Positions 36,811 to 46,070 of a stretch of DNA of 64,000 bases are shown in pieces. Both the position numbers and the translations under genes were made by a program. This DNA is from Pedobacter mucosus (lineage in GTDB: Bacteria > Bacteroidota > Bacteroidia > Sphingobacteriales > Sphingobacteriaceae): contig NZ_CP087585.1 of NCBI RefSeq assembly GCF_022200785.1, forward strand, positions 4,340,001 to 4,404,000, in the 5' to 3' direction. Below the pieces are notes generated by a model, which was not told the origin of the DNA, made no database searches, and saw only the letters and a list, made by a program, of their open reading frames with translations. Position 1 is the stretch's first letter. The number at the start of each line of letters is the position of its first letter.

Positions 36811-37842
36811 ATGAAAATAAAACTATGGTTAACCCTTGCTTGCAGCACGATTTGTATCTCTTGCTATGCGCAAAGCCTAACTGATTCTACAGCTGATAAA
36901 ATGCTGGTTTATCAATTGGGAAATGGCGGTTGGCCAAAACAACTGGAAGATAAAAGTGTGGTGAATTACGATTTACCTTTATCGGCTACGCTACTAGAAA
37001 AGATTAAATCGACTAAGGATTTACATGCAACTTTTGATAATAAAGCAACAAGTAGAGAAGTAGTTTATTTAGTTAAAGCGTATAAACAAACTCAAAATAA
37101 AACCTATTTAAAAGCTGCCGAGAAAGGTATTGATTATATTTTAGCGGCTCAATATCCTAATGGTGGCTGGCCTCAGTATTATCCTGATAAAGCGCTGTAT
37201 CGTTCGCAGATTACTTATAACGATGATGCGATGGTTAACATTTTAAATATTCTTCAAAATATAGCGAGCAAAAAAAACGATTTTGAAGTGGTAAATCCTG
37301 ATTATGTTAAAAAAGCCGAAACGGCAGTAAATAAGGGAATTGGATGTATTTTGAAAACGCAGGTAAAACAACAAAACGTATTAAGTATTTGGGGAGCACA
37401 ATATGATAAGGATTCGTTGTTGCCTGCAAAGGCAAGAAATTTTGAACCTGCATCGTTAAGCACAAGCGAATCGGTTGGTATTGTTCGGTTTTTAATGAAA
37501 GTGAAAAATCCATCACCAGAAATAAAAACTTCGATAGCTGCTGCGGTAAAATGGTTTAATGATCATAAAATTGTCGGTTATCGTTTTGATAGACCAAACG
37601 ATCCTAAAACGAACTTAAAAACAGCAGCTCTAGTTGCAGATCAATCTAGTATGGTTTGGGCTCGCTTTTATGATCTTGAGAAGAATGTTCCAATATTTGG
37701 AGATCGTGATAATTCTATCAAATTAAAACTAGAAGAGCTAATTCCTGAGCGAAGAAATGGATATGCTTGGTACGGGAGTTGGGCGCAAAAACTTATTGAA
37801 ACAGAATATCCTAAGTGGGTAGCATCAAACGAAAAAAAATAA
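36811..37842 (+). CDS. pelA: Pectate lyase family 10
   Basis: A protein of 343 residues from the ATG at 36811 (an earlier ATG at 36790 adds seven polar residues). The signal peptide ends near CYAQ. It cleaves polygalacturonate by beta-elimination, giving unsaturated ends that the GH105 enzyme can remove. Family segments are GNGGWPKQLEDK, THDLHATFDNKAT-like (KDLHATFDNKATSREV), AQYPNGGWPQYYPDKALYRS and ITYNDDAMVNIL. It occupies the (alpha/alpha)3-barrel fold of PL10. It is followed 54 bases on by uxaB. Confidence 0.92.
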   Translation: MKIKLWLTLACSTICISCYAQSLTDSTADKMLVYQLGNGGWPKQLEDKSVVNYDLPLSATLLEKIKSTKDLHATFDNKATSREVVYLVKAYKQTQNKTYLKAAEKGIDYILAAQYPNGGWPQYYPDKALYRSQITYNDDAMVNILNILQNIASKKNDFEVVNPDYVKKAETAVNKGIGCILKTQVKQQNVLSIWGAQYDKDSLLPAKARNFEPASLSTSESVGIVRFLMKVKNPSPEIKTSIAAAVKWFNDHKIVGYRFDRPNDPKTNLKTAALVADQSSMVWARFYDLEKNVPIFGDRDNSIKLKLEELIPERRNGYAWYGSWAQKLIETEYPKWVASNEKK

Positions 37843-37860
37843 ATAATTATAAATCACAAT

Positions 37861-37882
37861 AATGCCTTAGTGCCTAGGTGGT
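37861..37882. repeat. Short repeat remnant before uxaB
   Basis: AATGCCTTAGTGCCTAGGTG resembles the CCTTAGTGCCTTGGTGG elements common between genes of this group. It contains a GTG at 37870 that should not be taken as the uxaB start. Confidence 0.3.
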
Positions 37883-37896
37883 TAAATCTCACTAAC

Positions 37897-39408
37897 ATGA
37901 TTTTAAATAAAGAAAACTTAGCAAACATTAGCGGCGAGAAGGTTACTAAACCTACCGCAGAAATGTTGGAGTTGCCAGAAAAGGTAATTCAATTTGGAAC
38001 AGGTGTTTTACTTCGTGGCTTGCCAGATTATTTTATTGATAAAGCAAATCAAAATGGAATTTTTAACGGTAGAATTGTTGTCGTAAAAACAACTTCGAAA
38101 GCTGGCGTAGATGATTTTGCTGATCAAAATAATTTATATACGCTGTGTGTTAAAGGCATTGAAGACGGTGTAGCCGTTGAAGAGTACACAATTAACTCCT
38201 CAATTAGTCGTGTTTTATCGGCAACATCTGAATGGGCGGAGATTTTGAAAACAGCGCATCAGCCAGAAATGAAAGTTGTAATTTCAAATACAACTGAAGT
38301 TGGAATTGTTAAAAGTGAAGATAAAATTACCGATAGCCCACCGCAATCTTATCCAGGCAAATTACTGGCGTTTTTACATGAACGTTATAAAGCATTTAAT
38401 GGATCAGTTGAAAGCGGAATGGTTATCGTGCCAACTGAATTAATTAGTGATAATGCTGATAAATTAAAAGAGATTTTACTTGATTTAACCATTCAAAATA
38501 AATTAGGTTGGGATTTTGAAAATTGGTTAAGAACAGCAAATTACTTTTGCAAAACCTTAGTTGATAGAATTGTTCCAGGCCGACTTCCTGCTGAAGCTCA
38601 AAAAGCAATAGAGGATGAATTAGGTTATAAGGATGGTTTAATGATTATGGCCGAGCCGTTCAGATTATGGGCAATCGAATCAGCCAGTGAAAAAGTAAAG
38701 GAAGTTTTATCATTTGCAACTGCTGATAAAGGCATTTTCATCGTTCCGTCTATTGATAAATTTAAGGAGCTAAAACTTCGTTTGTTAAATGGAACCCACA
38801 CCATTAATTGCGGATTAGCCATTTTAGCAGGTTTCCATACGGTTAAAGAATCTATGGCGAATGAAGAATTTTCTAATCATGTTTTAAAATTGATGAAAAA
38901 TGAAATTGCGCCTGTGGTAGTTAATGAAGATATTACTTTTGATGAAGCAATCGCGTTCGCGGAAAGTGTAATCGATCGTTTCAGCAATCCATTTTTAGAT
39001 CATCAGTGGCAAGCCATTACGCTAAATTTCACTTCGAAAATGCAAATGCGTAACATGCCATTGATAAGAAAATATTACGCTTTAAAAAACGAAGTTCCAC
39101 AACTTACGGCTTTAGGCATCGCTGCTTACATCATTATCATGAACGTAACTAAAGATGGTGATAATTACATCACGAATGTAAATGGCAAAACATTTCCAGT
39201 TCAGGATGAATTTGCCGAAGTTTTACATAGCTATTGGAAAGATCCGGCAACTGTGGTTGATAATACTTTGGGAGATAGACGCCTTTGGGATAAAAACCTA
39301 AATAACTATCCTGGATTTAATGCTGCTGTCAAAAGTTATGTAGAATCATTGCAAAACAAAGGTGCAAGAGAAACTTTGAGTAACTTGCAGTCAGAAACAA
39401 CAAATTAA
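37897..39408 (+). CDS. uxaB: Tagaturonate reductase (altronate oxidoreductase)
   Basis: A protein of 503 residues from the ATG at 37897. It reduces D-tagaturonate to D-altronate with NADH in the cytoplasm. It belongs to the mannitol dehydrogenase family: the N-terminal nucleotide site is IQFGTGVLLRGLPDYF and the catalytic motif KLRLLNGTHT supplies Lys, Asn and His. A frame opening at GTG 37870 lies in repeat sequence and is rejected. uxaA starts one base after its stop, so the two are translated together. Confidence 0.95.
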   Translation: MILNKENLANISGEKVTKPTAEMLELPEKVIQFGTGVLLRGLPDYFIDKANQNGIFNGRIVVVKTTSKAGVDDFADQNNLYTLCVKGIEDGVAVEEYTINSSISRVLSATSEWAEILKTAHQPEMKVVISNTTEVGIVKSEDKITDSPPQSYPGKLLAFLHERYKAFNGSVESGMVIVPTELISDNADKLKEILLDLTIQNKLGWDFENWLRTANYFCKTLVDRIVPGRLPAEAQKAIEDELGYKDGLMIMAEPFRLWAIESASEKVKEVLSFATADKGIFIVPSIDKFKELKLRLLNGTHTINCGLAILAGFHTVKESMANEEFSNHVLKLMKNEIAPVVVNEDITFDEAIAFAESVIDRFSNPFLDHQWQAITLNFTSKMQMRNMPLIRKYYALKNEVPQLTALGIAAYIIIMNVTKDGDNYITNVNGKTFPVQDEFAEVLHSYWKDPATVVDNTLGDRRLWDKNLNNYPGFNAAVKSYVESLQNKGARETLSNLQSETTN

Positions 39409-39409
39409 A

Positions 39410-41056
39410 ATGATTACAAGAATTTTAAAAATTCATCCTAATGATAACGTGCTTGTTGCCTTGCAAAATCTGGCAAAAGGAGAAACGGTTATTTATGACG
39501 GACACGAATATATTTTACAGGACGACATAAACGCCAAGCATAAATTTTTTATGCAGGATATGAATGTTGGCGACCACATTATGATGTATGGTGTTTTAGT
39601 GGGAAAATCTCAACATTTTATCCCGAAAGGTGGTTTAATGAATACCGAAAACACTAAACATGCATCTGATCCGTATGAGTTTAAGCCTTATCATTACGAA
39701 TGGCATGCGCCTGATGTTTCTAAATATGAAGGAAGAACTTTTAACGGATACATTAGAAATGATGGACGCGTTGGAACCGCAAACTATTGGTTATTTATCC
39801 CGACCGTTTTTTGTGAAAATAGAAATTTAGATGTTATTCGCGAAGCTTTACATAATGAGTTGGGCTACGCTGTAACCGATAAATACAAATCATATGCCCA
39901 TCATTTAGTTGAGGCTTATAAAAACGGCGAAATTTTAGCGGAAGCTGATCCAAGTTCTATTGGTTTAGCAAACCCAATTTCAAACCGTGTTTTCAAAAAT
40001 GTAGATGGAATTAAGTTTCTAAATCACCAAGGTGGATGCGGCGGCACGCGTCAGGATGCTGCAGTTTTAAGCAAGCTTTTGGCCGCTTATGCTGATCATC
40101 CAAATGTTGCCGGTGTTACCGTTTTAAGTTTAGGATGCCAAAATCTTCAGGTTAAAGATTTCATGGACGATTTGAAGCAACGTTCTCCAAACTTCGATAA
40201 ACCATTATTTGTTTTCGAGCAACAACAATCGCAAAGCGAAGAACAGCTGGTTAAAGAAGCCATTAGAAAAACATTTATCGGTTTAACTGAAATTAACAAA
40301 GTTGAACGTGCTCCTGCACCATTAAGCAAATTGGTTTTAGGCGTTAAATGTGGCGGAAGCGATGGCTTTAGTGGCATCAGTGCAAACCCTGCGGTAGGTT
40401 ATACTTCTGATTTGTTAGTTGCACTTGGCGGAACAGTTTTATTAGCAGAATTCCCAGAGCTTTGTGGTGCTGAACAACAATTAATTGATCGCACAAAAGA
40501 CGAAACTGCAGCCCGAAAATTTATAGAATTAATGACCGCTTATAGCCGAGCAGCAGATAATGCAGGCTCTGGTTTTTATATGAATCCTTCACCTGGTAAT
40601 ATAAAAGATGGTTTAATTACTGATGCAATTAAAAGTACAGGTGCTGCTAAAAAAGGCGGAACATCGCCTGTTGAAGATGTTTTAGATTATACTGAAGCCG
40701 CAACAAAACCTGGTTTAAATTTAGTTTGTACACCTGGAAACGATGTAGAAGCAACTACCGGAAAAGCTGCAGCTGGCGCAACTTTAATACTTTTTACAAC
40801 AGGTTTGGGTACACCAACAGGAAACCCAGTTTGCCCAACAATTAAAGTTTCTACCAATAATGCCTTAACAAAACGCATGGGCGATATTATTGATATCAAT
40901 TGCGGACCAGTTATCGAAGGCGAAAAAACCATCGAGCAAATGGGCGAAGATATTTTAGAATATTGTATCAAAGCTGCAAGTGGAGAAGTGATTCCGAAAG
41001 CTGTATTGCTTAATCAGGATGATTTTATTCCTTGGAAAAGAGGGGTTAGTCTTTAA
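39410..41056 (+). CDS. uxaA: Altronate dehydratase
   Basis: A 548-residue enzyme that dehydrates D-altronate to 2-keto-3-deoxygluconate. An N-terminal SAF domain covers about residues 1-95 (DNVLVALQNLAKGETV), followed by the UxaA catalytic part with NYWLFIPTVFCENRN, GGCGGTRQDA, LGCQNLQ, GVKCGGSDGFSGISANPAVG and GTPTGNPVCPTIK. Several conserved cysteines are candidates for the iron site. Length matches the fused single-chain form. The uxaC gene follows 208 bases on, after a repeat-filled gap. Confidence 0.95.
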   Translation: MITRILKIHPNDNVLVALQNLAKGETVIYDGHEYILQDDINAKHKFFMQDMNVGDHIMMYGVLVGKSQHFIPKGGLMNTENTKHASDPYEFKPYHYEWHAPDVSKYEGRTFNGYIRNDGRVGTANYWLFIPTVFCENRNLDVIREALHNELGYAVTDKYKSYAHHLVEAYKNGEILAEADPSSIGLANPISNRVFKNVDGIKFLNHQGGCGGTRQDAAVLSKLLAAYADHPNVAGVTVLSLGCQNLQVKDFMDDLKQRSPNFDKPLFVFEQQQSQSEEQLVKEAIRKTFIGLTEINKVERAPAPLSKLVLGVKCGGSDGFSGISANPAVGYTSDLLVALGGTVLLAEFPELCGAEQQLIDRTKDETAARKFIELMTAYSRAADNAGSGFYMNPSPGNIKDGLITDAIKSTGAAKKGGTSPVEDVLDYTEAATKPGLNLVCTPGNDVEATTGKAAAGATLILFTTGLGTPTGNPVCPTIKVSTNNALTKRMGDIIDINCGPVIEGEKTIEQMGEDILEYCIKAASGEVIPKAVLLNQDDFIPWKRGVSL

Positions 41057-41099
41057 GTCGAGACTCTTGAGTTTGGAGTCGTGAGTCCGTACGCCAAGC

Positions 41100-41163
41100 C
41101 GTCATTGCGAGGCACGAAGCAAACTATAAGACAAGCGAGATTGCTTCGTACCTCTCAATGACG
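41100..41163. repeat. Palindromic repeat, family B
   Basis: CGTCATTGCGAGGCACGAAG pairs with CTTCGTACCTCTCAATGACG. The ends match those of the array at 28795 (CGTCAT...ATGACG, GGCACGA). It lies between uxaA and uxaC. Confidence 0.75.
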
Positions 41164-41183
41164 ATTAATATTAAAATAAATCC

Positions 41184-41207
41184 GTGGTCCGTGTCCTCAC
41201 AGACCAC
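41184..41207. repeat. Hairpin repeat, family C
   Basis: GTGGTCCGTGTCCTCACAGA with the closing CCAC forms a stem of GTGGTC(C/T)GTG against CACAGACCAC. A near copy is at 42683-42705. It lies 58 bases before uxaC. Confidence 0.65.
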
Positions 41208-41264
41208 TAAAAATAAAACTTAACAGATAGGAGCTTCGCTCATACCTAAAACATCATCTTAAGA

Positions 41265-42665
41265 ATGAAATCTTTTTTAGACGAAAATTTTCTTTTGCAA
41301 AGCAAAACAGCTGAAACGTTGTATCACGATTTTGCAAAATCGTTACCAATTATCGATTATCACAATCATTTAATTCCTGAGCAAATTGCAAATAATACGC
41401 AATTTGAAAATATCACACAAGTTTGGCTTGCTGGCGATCATTACAAATGGAGAGCCATGCGTGCGAACGGTGTTGATGAAAAATACATTACTGGAGATGC
41501 ATCAGACTTCGAGAAGTTTGAGAAATGGGCCGAAACCGTTCCCTTTACTTTACGCAATCCGTTATACCATTGGACACACTTAGAATTGCAGCGTTATTTC
41601 GGAATTACTGAAATTCTTTCCGGTAAAACAGCCCGCAAAATCTATGATGAATGTTCGGCAAAACTGCAAACTCCAGAATATTCGGTTCGTGGATTATTGG
41701 CCAAAATGAACGTTGAAGCCGTTTGTACTACTGATGATCCTTTAGATAGTTTAAACTTTCATCAGCAATTAGCCAATGAAGGTGCAACTATAAAAATGTT
41801 GCCAGCTTTTCGCCCGGATAAAGCAATGAATAGTGATGATGTTGCTGGATTAAACGAGTATATCGATAAGTTAGAAGGTGTAGTAGATAAAACGATCAGC
41901 AAATTTCAAGATTATATTGACGCATTAAAAAGTCGCCATGATTATTTTGCAGCTAATGGTTGCGCAGTTTCCGATCATGGTTTAGAACAGATTTATGCTG
42001 AAGATTATACGGATGAAGAAATCTCATTAATTTTTGATAAAATTCGAAGTAAACAAACTATTTCTCACGAAGAAAATTTGAAGTTTAAATCAGCAATGCT
42101 GATCTATTTCGCAGAATGGGATCATGAAAAAGGTTGGGTTCAGCAATACCATTTAGGTGCTTTACGTAATAACAACGCCAGGATGTTAAGGCAACTAGGC
42201 CCAGATACAGGTTGGGATTCGATTGGTGATTTTAGTCAGGCAAGAATGCTTTCTAAATTTTTAAACCGTTTGGATAATCAGGATAAATTGGCAAAAACCA
42301 TTATTTATAATTTAAATCCTGCGGATAACGAGCTAATTGCAACAATGATTGGCAATTTTAACGATGGTTCAATTGCAGGTAAAGTTCAATTTGGTTCGGC
42401 ATGGTGGTTCCTTGATCAAAAAGACGGAATGATTAAGCAATTAAATGCATTATCAAATATGGGTCTTTTGAGTAGATTGGTAGGTATGCTAACAGATTCT
42501 CGAAGTTTCCTTTCTTTTCCTCGTCATGAGTATTTCCGAAGAATTGTTTGTAACCTATTTGGAGATGATATTGAGAATGGAGAATTGCCTAACGACATAG
42601 AATGGGTAGGCAAAATTGTTCAAGATATTTCGTATTTTAACGCAAAAAATTACTTTAAATTTTAA
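41265..42665 (+). CDS. uxaC: Uronate isomerase
   Basis: A 466-residue cytoplasmic isomerase that turns D-galacturonate into D-tagaturonate (and D-glucuronate into D-fructuronate). It belongs to the amidohydrolase superfamily. The metal motif is IIDYHNHLIP near residues 30-39, followed by WLAGDHYKWRAMRANGV, CTTDDPLDSL, AFRPDKAM and GSAWWFLDQKDGM. Length and motifs are standard. With uxaB, uxaA, kdgK and kdgA this completes the isomerase route. Confidence 0.96.
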   Translation: MKSFLDENFLLQSKTAETLYHDFAKSLPIIDYHNHLIPEQIANNTQFENITQVWLAGDHYKWRAMRANGVDEKYITGDASDFEKFEKWAETVPFTLRNPLYHWTHLELQRYFGITEILSGKTARKIYDECSAKLQTPEYSVRGLLAKMNVEAVCTTDDPLDSLNFHQQLANEGATIKMLPAFRPDKAMNSDDVAGLNEYIDKLEGVVDKTISKFQDYIDALKSRHDYFAANGCAVSDHGLEQIYAEDYTDEEISLIFDKIRSKQTISHEENLKFKSAMLIYFAEWDHEKGWVQQYHLGALRNNNARMLRQLGPDTGWDSIGDFSQARMLSKFLNRLDNQDKLAKTIIYNLNPADNELIATMIGNFNDGSIAGKVQFGSAWWFLDQKDGMIKQLNALSNMGLLSRLVGMLTDSRSFLSFPRHEYFRRIVCNLFGDDIENGELPNDIEWVGKIVQDISYFNAKNYFKF

Positions 42666-42682
42666 TTAAAAATACAGCGCCT

Positions 42683-42743
42683 CGGTCCTGTGTCCACACA
42701 GACCGAACTTGATTTAAATAAATGGTCTTTGGGAACAAAGACC
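42683..42743. repeat. Two hairpins before kdgK, one of family C
   Basis: CGGTCCTGTGTCCACACAGA (plus CCG) at 42683-42705 is the second family C copy. GGTCTTTGGGAACAAAGACC at 42724-42743 is a perfect 7-bp stem with a six-base loop. Both are in the 111-base gap between uxaC and kdgK. Confidence 0.65.
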
Positions 42744-42776
42744 TTGGACGAGCAAGGCGAACCCGATCAATAAGAA

Positions 42777-43832
42777 ATGACCGACTCAATATCATCGTTA
42801 TCAAAACAAGGAGAAAAAGTTTTAAGCTTCGGAGAAATCCTTTTACGTATTTGTCCGGATATGGACGGCCAGTGGCTTAAGGAAAATAAATTGCCGTTTT
42901 ATGTTGGTGGAGCAGAGCTAAATGTGGCAACTGCTTTGGCATTATGGGAGGTTCCTTCGGCTTATTTATCGGCAATGCCTGATAATTCCATAACAAAAGA
43001 TATTGTTGGTTACTTGGATGAAAGAAATATTGATACCACACCAATGGTTTTTCATGGCGACCGTTTAGGTTTATATTATCTTCCGAAGGGTAAGGATTTA
43101 AAAAATGCTGGTGTAATTTACGATCGGGCAAATTCTGCTTACGCTGACTTAGTGGTTGGGCAAATAAATTGGGATAAAGTTTTTCAAGACGTTACCTGGT
43201 TTCATTTTAGCGCAATTTGTCCGGCAATAAATCAATCCATTGCTGATGTTTGTTTAGAAGCTTTGAAGATTGCTAGCTCGAAAAATATTGCCATTTCTTT
43301 AGATCTAAATTACAGAGCTAAGCTTTGGAAATATGGTAAAGAGCCTATTAACATTTTGCCAGAATTAGCTAAATATTGTACATTAATAATGGGAAACGTT
43401 TGGGCAGCAAACAAAATGTTAGGTACTGCTTTGCATGAAGATTTAACACCAACTGAAGGTTATGCAAAGGAAACGTTACTGCAACAAGCAACAGATACTT
43501 CTAAAGAAATATTAAGTTTGTTTCCGGCATGCAAAGCTGTTGCTAACACTTTCAGGTTTGATTATGGAAAAGGTATTAGATATTACACGGCAATTTTTAC
43601 TGAAGATAAGCTAACAGTTTCTAATGAATATGTTTCAGAAGAAATTTTAGATAAAGTAGGAAGTGGCGATTGTTTCATGGCTGGATTAATTTATGGTTTT
43701 TACAATCATTTGCCGGTTAATGAGACTTTGAATTTTGCAACAGCAGCAGCATACGATAAATTATACATACCAAGTGATGCGACTACAAGTACCGTATCCG
43801 ATATAGAAAAAAGAATTATACGCAATGATTAG
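42777..43832 (+). CDS. kdgK: 2-keto-3-deoxygluconate kinase
   Basis: A 351-residue PfkB-family sugar kinase that makes 2-keto-3-deoxy-6-phosphogluconate. The N-terminal GGAELNVATALALW and the C-terminal KVGSGDCFMAGLIYGF are the family signatures. The catalytic base is Asp298 in GSGD. An RANSAY loop and DLNYRAKLW support KDG specificity by likeness to bacterial KdgK. Its 3' end overlaps kdgA by eight bases, so the two are translationally coupled. Confidence 0.93.
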   Translation: MTDSISSLSKQGEKVLSFGEILLRICPDMDGQWLKENKLPFYVGGAELNVATALALWEVPSAYLSAMPDNSITKDIVGYLDERNIDTTPMVFHGDRLGLYYLPKGKDLKNAGVIYDRANSAYADLVVGQINWDKVFQDVTWFHFSAICPAINQSIADVCLEALKIASSKNIAISLDLNYRAKLWKYGKEPINILPELAKYCTLIMGNVWAANKMLGTALHEDLTPTEGYAKETLLQQATDTSKEILSLFPACKAVANTFRFDYGKGIRYYTAIFTEDKLTVSNEYVSEEILDKVGSGDCFMAGLIYGFYNHLPVNETLNFATAAAYDKLYIPSDATTSTVSDIEKRIIRND

Positions 43833-44487
43833 TAACAAGCATAAAATTTTAGATGCCATTTTAGAACAAGGCATGTTACCACTATTTTACCAAGATAGTG
43901 AAGAAGGTAGTGTAGAAATTTTAAGAACATTATATCGTGCGGGTGTTCGGGTTTTCGAATATACCAATCGTGGTAAATCAGCATTGCCTAACTTTAAAAA
44001 ACTTAAAGAAGTGAGAGATGCAGAAATGCCTGATCTTTATTTAGGTATTGGTACCATTAAAACGCCAGCCGATGCACATGCTTTTATCGAAGCCGGAACG
44101 GATTTTATTGTAGCACCGATTGTTAATCCTGCGGTTGCAGAAATTGCAAATAAAATTGGTATGCTTTGGATACCAGGTTGTATGACACCTACCGAAATTA
44201 GCGTTGCTCAAGAGCATAAAGCGATGGTAATTAAGATTTTCCCGGCAAATATTCTAGGTCCGGAATTTATTTCTTCAATTAAAGATTTATTTGCTGGTCA
44301 GCTTTTTATGCCAACAGGTGGAGTGGAAATTAATTTAGAAAACTTGCAAACATGGTTTAAATCTGGCGTTTGTGCAGTTGGAATGGGAAGCAAATTAATC
44401 AGTAAGGATGTTATGAGTAAAGGCCTTTACGAAGAACTTTTTGATAACACCAAATTAGCACTGGATTTAATAACTCAAAGTAAATAA
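43825..44487 (+). CDS. kdgA: KDPG aldolase
   Basis: A 220-residue class I aldolase that splits KDPG into pyruvate and glyceraldehyde-3-phosphate. The Schiff-base lysine is Lys137 (VIKIFPAN), with Glu45 and Arg49 (VFEYTNRG) as in E. coli Eda. GIGTIKTPADAHAF and WIPGCMTPTEI are the other conserved parts. It may also act on 4-hydroxy-2-oxoglutarate. It overlaps kdgK by eight bases and precedes the transporter gene by 22. Confidence 0.95.
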   Translation: MISNKHKILDAILEQGMLPLFYQDSEEGSVEILRTLYRAGVRVFEYTNRGKSALPNFKKLKEVRDAEMPDLYLGIGTIKTPADAHAFIEAGTDFIVAPIVNPAVAEIANKIGMLWIPGCMTPTEISVAQEHKAMVIKIFPANILGPEFISSIKDLFAGQLFMPTGGVEINLENLQTWFKSGVCAVGMGSKLISKDVMSKGLYEELFDNTKLALDLITQSK

Positions 44488-44509
44488 CAAATACACACTA
44501 ACCAAAAAA

Positions 44510-45949
44510 ATGAACCAAGCCAAAATAGGCAAATACAGGTGGACAATTTGTGCACTTCTGTTTTTTGCGACAACGATTAATTATTTAGATAGGCAAGTTC
44601 TTTCTTTAACATGGAAAGATTTTATTGCGCCAGAATTTCATTGGACTAACAATGATTATGGAAATATAACTGCTCTATTTTCTATATTTTATGCCGTTTC
44701 GATGCTATTTGCTGGTAGGTTAGTCGATCGTTTAGATACAAAAAAAGGTTTTCTTTGGGCAATTGGAGTTTGGTCTTTTGGAGCATGTTTGCATGCTTTT
44801 TGCGGTATTGCAACTGCTGGAGTGCTTAATGGACATTGGTTTGTTGGTTTCGAAGGCGCAAGAGAATCAATTGAGCTTGCTAAAAATACAGGAACGGTAA
44901 TATCAGTAAGTGTAACGCTTTTCATTTTTGCCCGCTTTGTATTGGCAGTTGGTGAAGCTGGAAATTTTCCGGCGGCAATAAAGGCAACAGCCGAATATTT
45001 TCCTAAAAAAGATAGGGCATTTGCAACCAGTATATTTAATGCGGGTGCCACAGTAGGAGCACTTGCTGCACCGATATCTGTCCCTTTTATAGCGAAGGCT
45101 TACGGTTGGGAAATGGCTTTCTTAATTATTGGTGCGCTCGGTTTTATTTGGATGGGTTTTTGGGTCTTTGTTTATAAAAAACCAGAATTACACCCAAAAG
45201 TAAATGCTGAAGAATTGGCTTATATTCAACAGGATATTATTGCTGATCGAAAATTAGCCGATTATATTGAAGAAACTACTGATAAAGTTTCGTTTTTAGA
45301 TTGTTTTAAATATAAACAAACTTGGGCTTTTGCTTTTGGTAAATTCATGACCGACGGTGTGTGGTGGTTTTTCTTATTCTGGACACCAGCTTATTTAAGT
45401 TCTGTTTACGGAATGGATTCTACTGAAAGTGCATTTCCATTATTTGTTCTTTATATGATTACCCTTCTTTCTATTATAGGTGGATGGTTACCTACTTATT
45501 TTGTAGAAAAAAAAGGAATGAACCCTTACGAAGGGAGAATGAGAGCAATGTTAATTTTTGCTTTTTTCCCTTTGTTAGCATTGTTGGCGCAGCCTTTAGG
45601 CCACATTACTTACTGGATTCCGGTAATAATTATTGGTATTGCAGGTGCCGCTCATCAGGCTTGGTCGGCAAATATCTTTTCTACTGTTGGCGATATGTTT
45701 CCTAAAAAAGCCATCGCAACCATTACAGGTATTGGCGGTATGGCGGGCGGTATCGGATCTTTTTTTATCAATAAAGGATCAGGTTTACTGTTCGATTATA
45801 CAGGTGTAAATCAAATCGTATTTATGGGCTTTAAAGGTGAAGAAGCAGGGTATTTTATCGTGTTTTCATTATGTGCGGTATGTTATTTAATTGGCTGGAC
45901 CGTTATGAAAGCATTGGTGCCAAAATATAAAGTAATCGAACTAAAATAA
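44510..45949 (+). CDS. exuT: Hexuronate transporter, MFS (ExuT-like)
   Basis: A 479-residue major facilitator with 12 predicted helices, of the anion:cation symporter group to which E. coli ExuT belongs. It has the N-terminal RWTICALLFFATTINYLDRQ, the loop motif AGRLVDRLDTKKGF and AVGEAGNFPAAIKATAEYFP. Its position at the end of the uronate operon makes galacturonate the likely substrate. A stretch of about 25 extra residues (GVLNGHWFVGFEGARESI) sits between helices 3 and 4. A strong terminator follows directly. Confidence 0.92.
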   Translation: MNQAKIGKYRWTICALLFFATTINYLDRQVLSLTWKDFIAPEFHWTNNDYGNITALFSIFYAVSMLFAGRLVDRLDTKKGFLWAIGVWSFGACLHAFCGIATAGVLNGHWFVGFEGARESIELAKNTGTVISVSVTLFIFARFVLAVGEAGNFPAAIKATAEYFPKKDRAFATSIFNAGATVGALAAPISVPFIAKAYGWEMAFLIIGALGFIWMGFWVFVYKKPELHPKVNAEELAYIQQDIIADRKLADYIEETTDKVSFLDCFKYKQTWAFAFGKFMTDGVWWFFLFWTPAYLSSVYGMDSTESAFPLFVLYMITLLSIIGGWLPTYFVEKKGMNPYEGRMRAMLIFAFFPLLALLAQPLGHITYWIPVIIIGIAGAAHQAWSANIFSTVGDMFPKKAIATITGIGGMAGGIGSFFINKGSGLLFDYTGVNQIVFMGFKGEEAGYFIVFSLCAVCYLIGWTVMKALVPKYKVIELK

Positions 45950-45955
45950 TTAAAT

Positions 45956-46006
45956 AGTTACAGCTTAAAGTAAAAGGGTTTTTGCTTTAAGCTGTAACTT
46001 TTTTTA
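45956..46006 (+). terminator. Strong terminator after the uronate operon
   Basis: A perfect 15-bp stem, AGTTACAGCTTAAAG (45956-45970) and CTTTAAGCTGTAACT (45985-45999), with a 14-base loop, then eight T. It marks the end of the kdgK-kdgA-exuT transcript. Confidence 0.92.
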
Positions 46007-46013
46007 TAATGAT

Positions 46014-46036
46014 AATCTATACTTAAACTATAGATT
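46014..46036. promoter_or_regulatory. Inverted repeat before the GapN-like gene
   Basis: AATCTATA and TATAGATT are perfect 8-bp arms seven bases apart, 35 bases before the start codon. It could be an operator. It does not match the LacI-like sites. Confidence 0.3.
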
Positions 46037-46070
46037 AAACAGAAAAATAAACTAAATATAATAACCAAAC

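Noticed and set aside
37870..37896. Earlier GTG start for uxaB
   Set aside because: It lies in a repeat remnant and gives the N-terminus MPRWLNLTN, which does not fit the family. The ATG at 37897 does.
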